The position numbers and the translations under genes are program-made. The notes under the pieces are model-generated. The model saw only the letters and a list, made by a program, of their open reading frames with translations. It did no database searches and was not told the origin of the DNA. Positions 1 through 8,059 of a DNA stretch of 64,000 nucleotides are shown in pieces. The stretch is from positions 62,001-126,000 of the forward strand of contig NZ_JAJFZK010000003.1 in NCBI RefSeq assembly GCF_020731355.1, read 5' to 3'. How positions within the stretch are numbered: position 1 is the first letter of the stretch; each line of letters begins with the position of its first letter. The DNA is from Bacillus sp. REN16. Its GTDB lineage: Bacteria; Bacillota; Bacilli; Bacillales; Bacillaceae_L.

Positions 1-73
1 ACGTTCCAATATGAAAGTATAAATTTTTTTCTTTACTCTTCCAAACAACCAATAATGACTTTATTGAATGCAT
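1..73 (-). CDS. 5' end of unrecognised gene co-translated with the HipA-like kinase (partial)
   Basis: An ATG at 73 on the minus strand is preceded by a clear AAAGGAGG ribosome binding site (complement of 81-88). The reading frame stays open to the window edge for 24 codons. The start lies only 3 bases after the stop codon of the HipA-like gene, and its ribosome binding site lies inside that gene's last codons, so the two are probably translationally coupled. The visible N-terminus is hydrophobic then basic (LLVVWKSKEKN). I do not recognise the family from so little sequence. Its position suggests a partner of the kinase (inference). Confidence 0.6.
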   Translation of the reverse strand, partial: MHSIKSLLVVWKSKEKNLYFHIGT

Positions 74-76
74 GTC

Positions 77-955
77 TCATCCTCCTTTCCTCAAATCAAA
101 TATAATTTTATTTATTCTTTGCCTAATAAATTCCTTTAAAAAATGTTTTCTAACAGTAGAAATAAGTGGAAATGTATCAATAAAATCATTATAAGCTTCT
201 AGGTTAAACTCCTCAAGGTTAATTAGTACTTGTCTTATTTCATTAGGAAAATGCATTTTGCAATATTCTAGTACATCCTGCGCTTTAATAGGAGGTTGTG
301 TGTTTTCGATAAGTCCAATTTTAACTTTCATTTTTTTATATAATTTTAGCATTTCCTCTTCTTTTTGAATGATCTTTTCAAGTCTTTGCTCAGGTAGTTG
401 CCAGCCAAGTGATGCACCATTATCATATAATGGACCAAAAAATACATCATTACCTTTAAAAAGCAATTGCCAATTAAATGGATGACGGTCTTGATTACCG
501 ATTAGAATATCAAAGACATTCATTGAAATATACTCATACTTTACCAAATTAAAAACAGGATACCGTTCAATTAAATTAAATGCCTGAATTAATAGCTCAA
601 AACTGTTTAAATCACTATTTTGTATACCTTCATATTCTTCTCCAAAAAATGCCGAAAGTAGACCTGCTCCAGGTTCACCTTGGTCTGCGTCATATTGCCG
701 TAGAAAATGAAGCATTAAACACCCTCTCTTGCCGTTTCTATACGCTATTTCTGCTTCCACAGTCTTTAAATTTAGTAACTGAGCAATCTTTGCTCCAATT
801 ACTTCATTTACATCTTCCCAATTAACACGATCCCCAGATAATTCCCTCGGATATTTCATAATATATTCATTTTCATCTGGTGATAACAATTCAACCTTTT
901 CTAGAGTACTTTTTTCACCGTGACTTATAAAAGTCCAATTAGTAACGTCCCTCAT
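77..955 (-). CDS. HipA-like / CtkA-type protein kinase
   Basis: 292-residue protein with the hallmarks of the HipA-like Ser/Thr kinase fold. There is a candidate ATP-binding lysine in YIMKYP (about residue 34). The catalytic-loop motif NQDRHPFNW (about 154-162) has D156 and N161, and a metal-binding LYDNG (about 177-180) follows. It lacks the separate N-terminal subdomain of classical E. coli HipA and is closer in size to compact HipA_C/CtkA-like proteins. No HipB-type antitoxin is visible upstream, where the neighbour is yifB with a 62-bp gap. The next gene downstream starts 3 bp after the stop. Known relatives phosphorylate translation factors or tRNA synthetases; the target here is unknown. 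Family assignment is good; a toxin role is inference. Confidence 0.78.
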   Translation of the reverse strand: MRDVTNWTFISHGEKSTLEKVELLSPDENEYIMKYPRELSGDRVNWEDVNEVIGAKIAQLLNLKTVEAEIAYRNGKRGCLMLHFLRQYDADQGEPGAGLLSAFFGEEYEGIQNSDLNSFELLIQAFNLIERYPVFNLVKYEYISMNVFDILIGNQDRHPFNWQLLFKGNDVFFGPLYDNGASLGWQLPEQRLEKIIQKEEEMLKLYKKMKVKIGLIENTQPPIKAQDVLEYCKMHFPNEIRQVLINLEEFNLEAYNDFIDTFPLISTVRKHFLKEFIRQRINKIIFDLRKGG

Positions 956-1016
956 CTTATTACCTCACATTTATTAAAGCCCTAGTTTTGAAATTTTATC
1001 TTGATCTTAACTTTTC

Positions 1017-2552
1017 CTACCGCGCTCCCAAAACCTTCGAACTAACAGCTTTCGTCCTTCTTAAAGACATTGCTTCCCACAGTGCTTCATTCGTGATGGA
1101 CTCATCTCCACTCAAATCGGATATGGTTCTAGCCAAACGTAGTATTTTCATTTGTACACGACTGCTCCATTGACAACTGGCAGACCATTTTTGAATCAAC
1201 TGTTTTTGTTCGTATTGAAGGGATTTTCCGATTCTAAACATTTCATTTTCTGCAATTGAATTTAAAAATTCACCTTGGTATCGTTTATGCTGTCTATTCC
1301 TTGCTTCAATGACTCGCCTCCGTATTACTTGAGAAGATTCATTTTTTTCTTGTAAATCGCGTTGCAAAGGAACTGATTCTAATTCTAGAATAATATCAAT
1401 GCGGTCTAAAATTGGGCCAGAAATCCGATTTTGATAGGCGTTTATTTGTTTTGGTGTACACGTACAATAATGACTTCGATCACCCAAATAACCACATGGA
1501 CAAGGGTTCATAGCGCCAATCAAAATAAACCTGGAAGGGTAGATAACTGTTGTGGCCGCTCGACTTATCGTTACCTTTCCCGTTTCAATTGGTTGTCTCA
1601 GCATATCCAAACTCCGCCTCGGAAATTCTGCCATTTCATCCAAAAACAGTACACCATGATGTGCAAGGGAAACTTCACCTGGCTTTGGATTGGAGCTTCC
1701 TCCAATTAGGGAAACAGAGGATGAAGAATGGTGTGGAGAACGAAATGGCGCTTGAGTTGGGTTAAGTTGTGATACTTCCGCTAACTGATAAATGCTCATT
1801 ACATCAAATTGACTATCCTTCGTTAATGGTGGCAGAATCGAAGGTAACGACTCCGACAATAGACTTTTTCCACTTCCCGGTGGGCCAATTAGTAAAACAT
1901 TATGGGCTCCGGCTGCTGCTATTTCTAGTGCACGCTTTGCACGTTGATGGCCGATTATGTATTTGAAATCTTTTTCATCTTGGGTATTCTGTGGTGGGGA
2001 TTTTTGTAGATTCTTAGTAGAGGCTTGAAACATTGATTTTGCTTTGCCTGATAAAGATTGTACTACGTCATCAAGTGAATGAACAAATCGCAGATCTATT
2101 CCTTCAAGATTTGCAAATGGCAAATCTTCAATGAATGGTAGGTACAGAATTTTAATATTTTGCCTTTTGGCTGCTAGAATTGCTGGTAGCATACCCTTTA
2201 CTGACTTAATTTCTCCGGTAAGAGATAATGCTCCAAGAAAAGCGGTGTTTTCCGGTATCTCACGTTGAATATAATGCATTTCTTTCATTAACCCTATTGC
2301 CATTGCCAGATCAAAAATAGGGATATTTTTCTTTTGCTCAGAAGGTGAGAGATTAATAATGATCTTCTTGCCTGGAAAACTACAATTATTTGCATACAAT
2401 GTGGCCATCACACGGTCCTTTGACTCCTTAACACTGGCATCAGGTAGACCAACTAAACTGACAGACTCTCTACCGGGAATTATTTGAACCTCAACATTTA
2501 CTTTATATCCTTCCAGTCCACGCAATCCGATACTCGTGACAACAGTGGTCAT
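1017..2552 (-). CDS. yifB: YifB/ComM-family Mg chelatase-like AAA+ ATPase
   Basis: 511 residues, full length for the family. An N-terminal Lon-protease-like fold region (about 1-170) contains a NIPIFDLAMAIGLM segment. It is followed by an AAA+ module with Walker A GPPGSGKS (about 222-229), Walker B VLFLDEMAEF and the family signature HHSSSSVSLIGG. A cysteine-rich CPCGYLGD...CTC patch and a C-terminal Mg_chelatase_C region close the protein. The Gram-negative homologue ComM is a hexameric branch-migration helicase used in transformation. The gene has its own strong promoter (2600-2629), and the HipA-like gene follows 62 bp downstream on the same strand. Confidence 0.93.
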   Translation of the reverse strand: MTTVVTSIGLRGLEGYKVNVEVQIIPGRESVSLVGLPDASVKESKDRVMATLYANNCSFPGKKIIINLSPSEQKKNIPIFDLAMAIGLMKEMHYIQREIPENTAFLGALSLTGEIKSVKGMLPAILAAKRQNIKILYLPFIEDLPFANLEGIDLRFVHSLDDVVQSLSGKAKSMFQASTKNLQKSPPQNTQDEKDFKYIIGHQRAKRALEIAAAGAHNVLLIGPPGSGKSLLSESLPSILPPLTKDSQFDVMSIYQLAEVSQLNPTQAPFRSPHHSSSSVSLIGGSSNPKPGEVSLAHHGVLFLDEMAEFPRRSLDMLRQPIETGKVTISRAATTVIYPSRFILIGAMNPCPCGYLGDRSHYCTCTPKQINAYQNRISGPILDRIDIILELESVPLQRDLQEKNESSQVIRRRVIEARNRQHKRYQGEFLNSIAENEMFRIGKSLQYEQKQLIQKWSASCQWSSRVQMKILRLARTISDLSGDESITNEALWEAMSLRRTKAVSSKVLGAR

Positions 2553-2579
2553 TTTCGTCCTCCTTAGCTCAAATAAGTA

Positions 2580-2592
2580 GAATATATGTTCG
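2580..2592 (-). promoter_or_regulatory. Candidate LexA (SOS) operator in the yifB leader
   Basis: The minus strand reads CGAACATATATTC followed by T. Compared with the Bacillus LexA box CGAAC-N4-GTTCG, the left half is perfect and the right half differs at two positions. It lies just downstream of the predicted -10 element, where a repressor would block transcription. This is an imperfect match seen by eye, and AT-rich sequence makes chance matches possible. Confidence 0.35.
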
Positions 2593-2599
2593 TATTTGT

Positions 2600-2629
2600 A
2601 ATATACACTACTTTATCAACTTTTGTCAA
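2600..2629 (-). promoter_or_regulatory. Sigma-A-type promoter of yifB
   Basis: On the minus strand a consensus -35 TTGACA (complement of 2624-2629) is followed after 18 bp by TATATT (complement of 2600-2605). The yifB ATG at 2552 is about 48 bp downstream. Confidence 0.65.
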
Positions 2630-3122
2630 TTATTAATTTATTTTAGGACGCTTTACCTGTCCCATCCCATAAAGTAATACTCTGTACCTTACCTCGACCA
2701 GGTTTTCTTTCAATCTATTACAAAGAGATGACACTCCTTTAATAGTCTTCATAACTTTAAACAATTTGTAACTAAATTTTGGACATATTTTTTCAAAAAG
2801 TGCTGTTTCAAAAAGGATTGGAAAGATTGAGCAGAACAGGTGCAAATGTGTCTTTCTTCTTTCAGGATATGAGTTTCACAGCATTATTTTATACATTTCA
2901 TTTATTGCAAAATTCAACAAATTCGTTAATAAACAGTCATTTTTTTTAATCTGAGTAACACCGAATGATAACAAACTTTCTGTAGGATAAAGGGGAAGGT
3001 ATTGGTATCACAGGTAATCCCATCCAATACCCACCCTCAAACTTATAGGAGGTGACACGGCAAGTAACGGATTATAAACAATCCACCTATTAAAAAAATT
3101 ACGAGTTGGGAGAGACGAAGCA
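2630..3122. other. Intergenic region between yifB and the acidic repeat protein
   Basis: No convincing gene is present: the only minus-strand frame (2633-2845) has no ribosome binding site or recognisable product. A fragment of the dispersed CCTGTCCC repeat lies near 2655-2665. Close to the plus-strand gene there is a stem GGTATTGG (2998-3005) / CCAATACC (3024-3031), followed by a GGAGGTGACA string (3049-3058) that has no start codon at a usable distance. It may be a structured 5' leader; I could not match it to a riboswitch class. Confidence 0.4.
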
Positions 3123-4640
3123 ATGAATAAAAAACAGATCGAATCTAAAAAAGCAAACAAAACCCTATCAAAAAAAGTAGCTCCACTAGTAATGTCAACA
3201 TCAATGGTGACTGCAGGCCTTTTAGCGGCTGGTGCTCCTATTTCTGCGGCAGAGCTTGAAAACAAGGTCGTTGATCAGGCAGCTGTCCAGCAAGTGAAAA
3301 ATCACGGTCAGGAAGTATCTTCATTAGCTAAAAGTCTAGAAGGTTCCCCTGAAAAAGGGAAATTAATTAGCGAACTTGCTAAATCTAAATCCGGTACAAC
3401 GAACGATGATACTGACGAAACAATTCAAGATGAGCAACAAGAAGGCGAAATCACGGAAAATCCTGCAACAGCTGAAGAACTAGGAACAGTGGACGGTACT
3501 GATGCACCAACTGAAGATGAAGTAATAGCTGATGATACTGCTGATGAAGAGGCAACTGAGGATGATAAAGGGGAAGCCGAAGACGACGCTTCAAATACGG
3601 TTGATGAGGAAACTGGAGACGGGACTGACCTACCAACTGAAGTTGACCAAACGGCTGATGATGCAGACGAAACCATTCAGGATGAGCAACAAGAAGACGA
3701 AATCACGGATAATCCTGCAATAGGTGAAGAACCAGGAACAGAGGAAGGGGCTGATGCACCAACTGAAGATGTTCAAGTAAGTGATGATATGGCAGATGCT
3801 GATGAAGATACTGAAACTTCGGCTGAAGATGGACAAGCTAGCGATGACATTGCAAATACGGTTGATGAACAAACAGGTGACAAGGCTGAAATTCCAACTG
3901 AGGATGACCAAGCTGCTGATGATGCAGATGAAACGACCCTTGATGAGCAACAAGAAGGCGAAATCACGGACAATCCTACAACAGGTGAAGAACCAGGAAC
4001 AGAGGAAGGTATCAATACACCTACGGAAGATGATCAAGTAAGCAATGACACTACAAATGCTGATGATGAATTAACTGAGGAAAGTACTGATACTCCAATT
4101 GCTGTTGATGACCCGAGTACATGGGTAGATGAATCTTATCAATTTATCGAAGATAGCTACAAAAGTATTATTGGATACTATCAATCCGTTATTGATCAAA
4201 ATTTAGACCAAACAATTTCCGAACAAACAAATGAAGTATCAAAAAACACAGCAGAGGTTAATGCAGCAACCGAAGCATCTGCGAATGCTGATGAAACAAC
4301 AGATACAACAACATTAGAGGCTGACACAGCTCTAGACACAACGGTTGACAATTCAAATACTGAATCAACAATTGATACAGATGTTAATGTTGAAAATGAA
4401 GATCAATCTTCTGATTCAGAAACAATAGAGCTGGAAACAGTAGAAAATGCAGAGGTCGAGATTGCAGAACCCATACAAACCGAAACTGGCGTAGAAGTCA
4501 TTTCAACTACTGAAACAGAACAAACGAATCAAAATGAAGAAGTAAAGGAAGCAGAAAAAATCTCTTTAAAGGATAAAATGATTGGATACTATCAAGATCT
4601 AGTTGCTTCATTCCATAACTTTATGAGCTTCTTAAAATAA
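3123..4640 (+). CDS. Secreted, highly acidic Asp/Glu/Thr-rich repeat protein
   Basis: 505 residues. A basic N-terminus and hydrophobic core ending GAPISAAEL (about 1-42) form a Sec signal peptide with a likely AXA-type cleavage site. The mature protein is dominated by D, E and T. Three diverged copies of a unit opening DETIQDEQQEGEIT occur near residues 98, 182 and 269, so the period is about 84-87 residues. A motif IGYYQ occurs twice (about 350 and near the C-terminus), each time in a short more hydrophobic segment that may form a helix. There is no LPXTG, LysM or SLH anchor. The ATG has the purine-rich GGGAGAGACG upstream. Related low-complexity acidic proteins bind cations or coat surfaces, but no function can be assigned here. 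Confidence 0.75.
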   Translation: MNKKQIESKKANKTLSKKVAPLVMSTSMVTAGLLAAGAPISAAELENKVVDQAAVQQVKNHGQEVSSLAKSLEGSPEKGKLISELAKSKSGTTNDDTDETIQDEQQEGEITENPATAEELGTVDGTDAPTEDEVIADDTADEEATEDDKGEAEDDASNTVDEETGDGTDLPTEVDQTADDADETIQDEQQEDEITDNPAIGEEPGTEEGADAPTEDVQVSDDMADADEDTETSAEDGQASDDIANTVDEQTGDKAEIPTEDDQAADDADETTLDEQQEGEITDNPTTGEEPGTEEGINTPTEDDQVSNDTTNADDELTEESTDTPIAVDDPSTWVDESYQFIEDSYKSIIGYYQSVIDQNLDQTISEQTNEVSKNTAEVNAATEASANADETTDTTTLEADTALDTTVDNSNTESTIDTDVNVENEDQSSDSETIELETVENAEVEIAEPIQTETGVEVISTTETEQTNQNEEVKEAEKISLKDKMIGYYQDLVASFHNFMSFLK

Positions 4641-4741
4641 TAAAAACTTAGTAACATAATCATTTGGCGTAATATGAGTTTAATAGCTTTGAACTGAGTA
4701 AAAAGTAGAAGTTACTGCCTAAAAAGTTTTCTCCAAACCAT

Positions 4742-4785
4742 AAACCCAAGAATGTTGATATAACAGCATTCTTGGGTTTTTCTTT
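4742..4785 (+). terminator. Intrinsic terminator after the acidic repeat gene
   Basis: Perfect 13-bp stem AAACCCAAGAATG (4742-4754) / CATTCTTGGGTTT (4767-4779), continuing into a T-rich tail. Confidence 0.85.
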
Positions 4786-4792
4786 TTTCATA

Positions 4793-4862
4793 AGGGATAC
4801 AGGGACAGGTTCTTTGCCCAACCACATTTTTCCAAACTGAGTGTACCTGTCCCTCTGCCCCA
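4793..4862. repeat. Dispersed GGGACAGGT inverted-repeat element
   Basis: GGGACAGGTTCTTTG at the left is mirrored by GTACCTGTCCCTCTG at the right, so the element can form a hairpin. It ends at the stop codon of manA. Same family as the elements at 12172, 20361, 21309, 24472, 25811, 27787, 33266, 53473 and 58030. Confidence 0.75.
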
Positions 4863-4863
4863 C

Positions 4864-5823
4864 CTAAACATGCGATACGATAAACTCTGCTTGACCGTCA
4901 AGGCTATATTCACGAATTCCATTTGGAATGATAAAATGTGTGCCTTTTTGGATTTCAAATGTTTGGCCTTCGATCGTTAGGATGGCTTGACCTTCTAAAA
5001 CACTTACTTGTAAAAAATCATGGTTCAATTCACGAGATGCCTTACCGTTCAAATTCCAGTGATAAACCGTAAAATATTGCTCCTCAACGAGTCTTTTTTC
5101 GATTAAACCGTCATACATATTTTCTGTTTGCTCGACTGCTGCATCCTGATGAGGAACGGTTGTTACTTGAATCGAACGTTTCAGATGGAGTTCTCGCTTG
5201 TTACCCGCGTTGTCTGTTCGATCATAGTCATAAACACGGTAAGTGATATCAGAGCTTTGCTGGGTTTCGAGAATGACAATACCTTTTCCAATTGCATGAA
5301 TCGTGCCGCTTGGAACGTAAACAAAGTCCCCAGCTTTTACTTTAATGCGTCTTAATAGCTTATCCCACTCACCCTGCTCAATCATTTGTGCAAGTTCTTC
5401 CTGTGTTTTCGCATGGTGTCCAAGTACCAATTCGGCCCCATCTTCTGCACTCACAACGTACCAACATTCTGTTTTCCCAAATGGCACGCCTTCCACCTTT
5501 CGCGCGAACTGATCGTTTGGATGCACCTGAACGGAAAGGTCATCTGCTGCGTCTAAAATTTTTACAAGCAATGGATATTCTTCGTCATTATCAGGCTGTT
5601 TGTTAAAAAGCTCCCCTTGTTCATTCCAAGCATCTGCTAATGTTTTTCCCTTCAGTGGGCCATTTTTTATCATGCTGGGACCATTCGAATGGGCAGAAAT
5701 CACCCATGCTTCCCCAGTTTGCTCAGAGGGGATTTCATATTGAAATTCCGACTGTAATTTCTTCCCGCCCCAAATTCTTTCTTGAAAAACGGGTTGCAGA
5801 AAAATAGGTTCGTTATTATACAT
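4864..5823 (-). CDS. manA: Mannose-6-phosphate isomerase, class I
   Basis: 319 residues, matching Bacillus ManA. It converts mannose-6-phosphate, delivered by the PTS, to fructose-6-phosphate in the cytoplasm. Zinc-site residues of the cupin fold are visible: H101 in QVHPND, E119 in GKTECWYV and H176 in GTIHAIG. The N-terminal FQERIWGG is typical of the family. The gene follows manP by 98 bp on the same strand, giving the order manR-manP-manA as in B. subtilis. A dispersed repeat, not a clear terminator, lies just beyond the stop codon. Confidence 0.95.
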   Translation of the reverse strand: MYNNEPIFLQPVFQERIWGGKKLQSEFQYEIPSEQTGEAWVISAHSNGPSMIKNGPLKGKTLADAWNEQGELFNKQPDNDEEYPLLVKILDAADDLSVQVHPNDQFARKVEGVPFGKTECWYVVSAEDGAELVLGHHAKTQEELAQMIEQGEWDKLLRRIKVKAGDFVYVPSGTIHAIGKGIVILETQQSSDITYRVYDYDRTDNAGNKRELHLKRSIQVTTVPHQDAAVEQTENMYDGLIEKRLVEEQYFTVYHWNLNGKASRELNHDFLQVSVLEGQAILTIEGQTFEIQKGTHFIIPNGIREYSLDGQAEFIVSHV

Positions 5824-5921
5824 TCTTTAGCCTCCATGTATTTGATTTCCAATAATTGATCTATGTATAGCCGAAAAGAGAGCATATCATTTCTCTGCCC
5901 TCTTTCCAACCTTACTATATT

Positions 5922-7877
5922 TTACTGAATATCCTCAAGCAATTGATAAGCCTGTTCTTTCGTTGTTGTTTTTAGTAATTGCTCCCTGAAGTCTTCGTCC
6001 ATTAATTTACGAGAAAGCATTTGTAAAATTTTCAGATGTGCGTCACCTGCTGCGTGTTCAGGAACAGCAATCATAAAGATGAGCTTTGCATCCGTTCCGT
6101 CTAGGCTATTCCAGTCAACACCGTCACGCTTAATCCCGAAGGCAACAGCTGGATGTTTCACGGTATTTGATTTTCCATGCGGAATGGCAATATTCATTCC
6201 TAGTCCGGTGGAGCTTTGTTCTTCACGATTTAATATCGCTTGTTTAAACTCTTCTTTTGAATTTAATACACCACTAGCATCTAACTTTGCGATTAATTCA
6301 TCGATTACATCATCGCGAGTGGCACCAACTAAATCTGGCTCAATTAAATACTCACTTGAAATATCCGTTAATTTCTTAATTTCTACGTTCGATGCAGGAG
6401 CTCCTGTCTGTTCAACTTTTTCTTCGCGAACCGGTTCAGCCGCTACCACTCCAGATCCATCAGCAACTGCAACCGCTGGCTCGCCTTCAACATTCTTTTT
6501 CAGTGCAATAACCATAAAGGCTGTAACCACGGCACCAATAATCGCTGCAACAAAGAACATAATCACATTGTCAACCGCACCTAATACTGCTACAATTGGA
6601 CCGCCGTGTGCGACTCTGTCGCCAACATTCGCCATCATTGCAATGACAGAACCAACCATAGAACCGACGACAATACTTGGAATTACGCGTAATGGATCTT
6701 GTGCAGCGAATGGAATCGCTCCTTCAGTTATTCCGAATAAGCCCATTGTGAATGATGCTTTCCCTGCTTCTCTTTCCGTTGGACGGAATTTACGCTTATT
6801 GATAAATGTTGCAAGTCCTAAACCAATTGGCGGAATACAGATCGCAACCGCAATTGGTCCCATGATTTCATAGTTTCCTTCTGCAATCATCGCTGAACCG
6901 AATAAAAATGCAACCTTGTTGAATGGACCACCCATATCAAAGGCAATCATTGCCCCAAGAATCATAGCTAATAGAATTGAACTTCCACCTTGCATACCGG
7001 CTAATAATTCTGTCAAGGATTCAAACACTTGGGCAACTGGTGCCCCGATGACATAAATGAATAGTAACCCAACAATGACCGATGCAAAAATTGGAATAAA
7101 GATAATTGGCATAACTGGTTGAACGGCTTTTGGCACTTTAATTTTTTTAATTGCAAGGGCCACATAACCTGCTAAGAAACCGGCAATGATACCGCCAATA
7201 AATCCGGCACCCGCTTCACTTCCATAAAAACTGCCATTTGCGGCAATGTAGCCGCCAATCATCCCGGGAACAAGTCCTGGACGGTCCGCGATACTTACAG
7301 CAATAAAGCCTGCCAAAATCGGAACCATGAACATGAATGCTGTTCCGCCAAGGCTTTCAACCTGCTTCCAAATTGAATCCTCCGGAATCACAATCCCGCC
7401 GGGTGTTTGCTCACCGCCAAGTGTTAACGCAAGCGCAATCAACAATCCCCCTACCACAATGAATGGAACCATGTAGGAAACACCGCTCATTAAGTGCTTA
7501 TAGATAGGGTTTTCTTTTTTCTTAGGGCTGTTTGCTTTGCTGGCTGTTGCCATGTCCGGTTTGTAAATAGAGGCATCCTCACTTAGAACCTGTTTGATCA
7601 GTTCTTCTGGCTTATGCACACCATCTTTAACACCGGTAATGACTACCTTTTTTCCAGCGAAACGCTCTTTCGGTACTTCTTTATCTGCCGCAATGATAAT
7701 GCCATCTGCTTCAGCAATATCTTGATCTGTTAATGCATTTTCGACACCAATTGAACCTTGTGTCTCAACTTTTATATCAACGCCCAACGCTTTGCCTGCT
7801 TTTTGTAAGTTCTCAGCGGCCATGTACGTATGAGCAATACCAACAGGACAAGCTGTAACCGCTACTATTTTTGCCAT
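5922..7877 (-). CDS. manP: PTS mannose transporter subunit IIBCA
   Basis: 651 residues with domain order IIB-IIC-IIA, the order of B. subtilis ManP rather than FruA. The IIB domain has its phosphocysteine at C10 (TACPVGIAHTY). About ten hydrophobic segments form IIC (about 125-460), with the loop FDMGGPFNK. The C-terminal IIA carries the phospho-histidine H567 in NIAIPHGKS. It takes up and phosphorylates mannose, using PEP through EI and HPr. A ribosome binding site AGGAGG precedes the ATG. The upstream region holds a candidate activator palindrome and CRE sites, which fits ManR activation and CcpA repression. Fructose specificity is a less likely alternative. Confidence 0.92.
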   Translation of the reverse strand: MAKIVAVTACPVGIAHTYMAAENLQKAGKALGVDIKVETQGSIGVENALTDQDIAEADGIIIAADKEVPKERFAGKKVVITGVKDGVHKPEELIKQVLSEDASIYKPDMATASKANSPKKKENPIYKHLMSGVSYMVPFIVVGGLLIALALTLGGEQTPGGIVIPEDSIWKQVESLGGTAFMFMVPILAGFIAVSIADRPGLVPGMIGGYIAANGSFYGSEAGAGFIGGIIAGFLAGYVALAIKKIKVPKAVQPVMPIIFIPIFASVIVGLLFIYVIGAPVAQVFESLTELLAGMQGGSSILLAMILGAMIAFDMGGPFNKVAFLFGSAMIAEGNYEIMGPIAVAICIPPIGLGLATFINKRKFRPTEREAGKASFTMGLFGITEGAIPFAAQDPLRVIPSIVVGSMVGSVIAMMANVGDRVAHGGPIVAVLGAVDNVIMFFVAAIIGAVVTAFMVIALKKNVEGEPAVAVADGSGVVAAEPVREEKVEQTGAPASNVEIKKLTDISSEYLIEPDLVGATRDDVIDELIAKLDASGVLNSKEEFKQAILNREEQSSTGLGMNIAIPHGKSNTVKHPAVAFGIKRDGVDWNSLDGTDAKLIFMIAVPEHAAGDAHLKILQMLSRKLMDEDFREQLLKTTTKEQAYQLLEDIQ

Positions 7878-7907
7878 GCTAGTTCCTCCTACCTAAAAAA
7901 TAATTTT

Positions 7908-7921
7908 TGTAAACGCCTACC
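7908..7921 (-). promoter_or_regulatory. Candidate CRE (CcpA) site in the manP leader
   Basis: The plus strand reads TGTAAACGCCTACC, 12 of 14 positions of the degenerate Bacillus CRE consensus. It lies 31-44 bp upstream of the manP start, downstream of a possible -10 (TACTAT on the minus strand). Repression by CcpA would make mannose uptake subject to glucose control. Confidence 0.5.
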
Positions 7922-7961
7922 TTTATAGTACCCCCTTCTTGTCCTGCTAATTTCTTATATT

Positions 7962-7982
7962 TTTACCGGAACTTGCGGTAAA
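7962..7982 (-). promoter_or_regulatory. Candidate ManR operator upstream of manP
   Basis: Perfect inverted repeat TTTACCG-N7-CGGTAAA between manR and manP. On the minus strand it lies upstream of a weak -35 region and a TACTAT -10 candidate (complement of about 7925-7930), a typical location for an activator site. Assignment to ManR is inferred from position. Confidence 0.5.
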
Positions 7983-7995
7983 ATGAATTTTTATT

Positions 7996-8009
7996 TGAAA
8001 ACGTTTAAT
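7996..8009. promoter_or_regulatory. Second candidate CRE site between manR and manP
   Basis: TGAAAACGTTTAAT, a near-palindromic CRE-like sequence (12 of 14). It overlaps the A/T tail of the manR terminator, so its role is uncertain. Confidence 0.35.
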
Positions 8010-8050
8010 AAAAATAATAAGCAGTGGAGCAACTCGTACCCACACTGCTT
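8008..8050 (-). terminator. Intrinsic terminator of manR
   Basis: On the minus strand AAGCAGTG (complement of 8043-8050) pairs with CACTGCTT (complement of 8019-8026), followed by ATTATTTTTATT. It separates manR from the regulated manP promoter. Confidence 0.75.
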
Positions 8051-8059
8051 ACAAATTTT

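Noticed and set aside
2633-2845. 70-residue minus-strand frame
   Set aside because: No ribosome binding site, atypical composition, and it contains a repeat fragment.
2985-3060. Riboswitch (c-di-AMP ydaO or c-di-GMP class) before the secreted protein
   Set aside because: Only one 8-bp stem and a GGAGGTGACA string are present; the conserved cores of those classes could not be found.
3630-4037. 135-residue and similar minus-strand frames inside the acidic gene
   Set aside because: Shadow frames of the GA-rich repeat; the plus-strand gene has a signal peptide, ribosome binding site and terminator.
6079-6873. 264-residue plus-strand frame inside manP
   Set aside because: Antisense shadow of a clear PTS gene.
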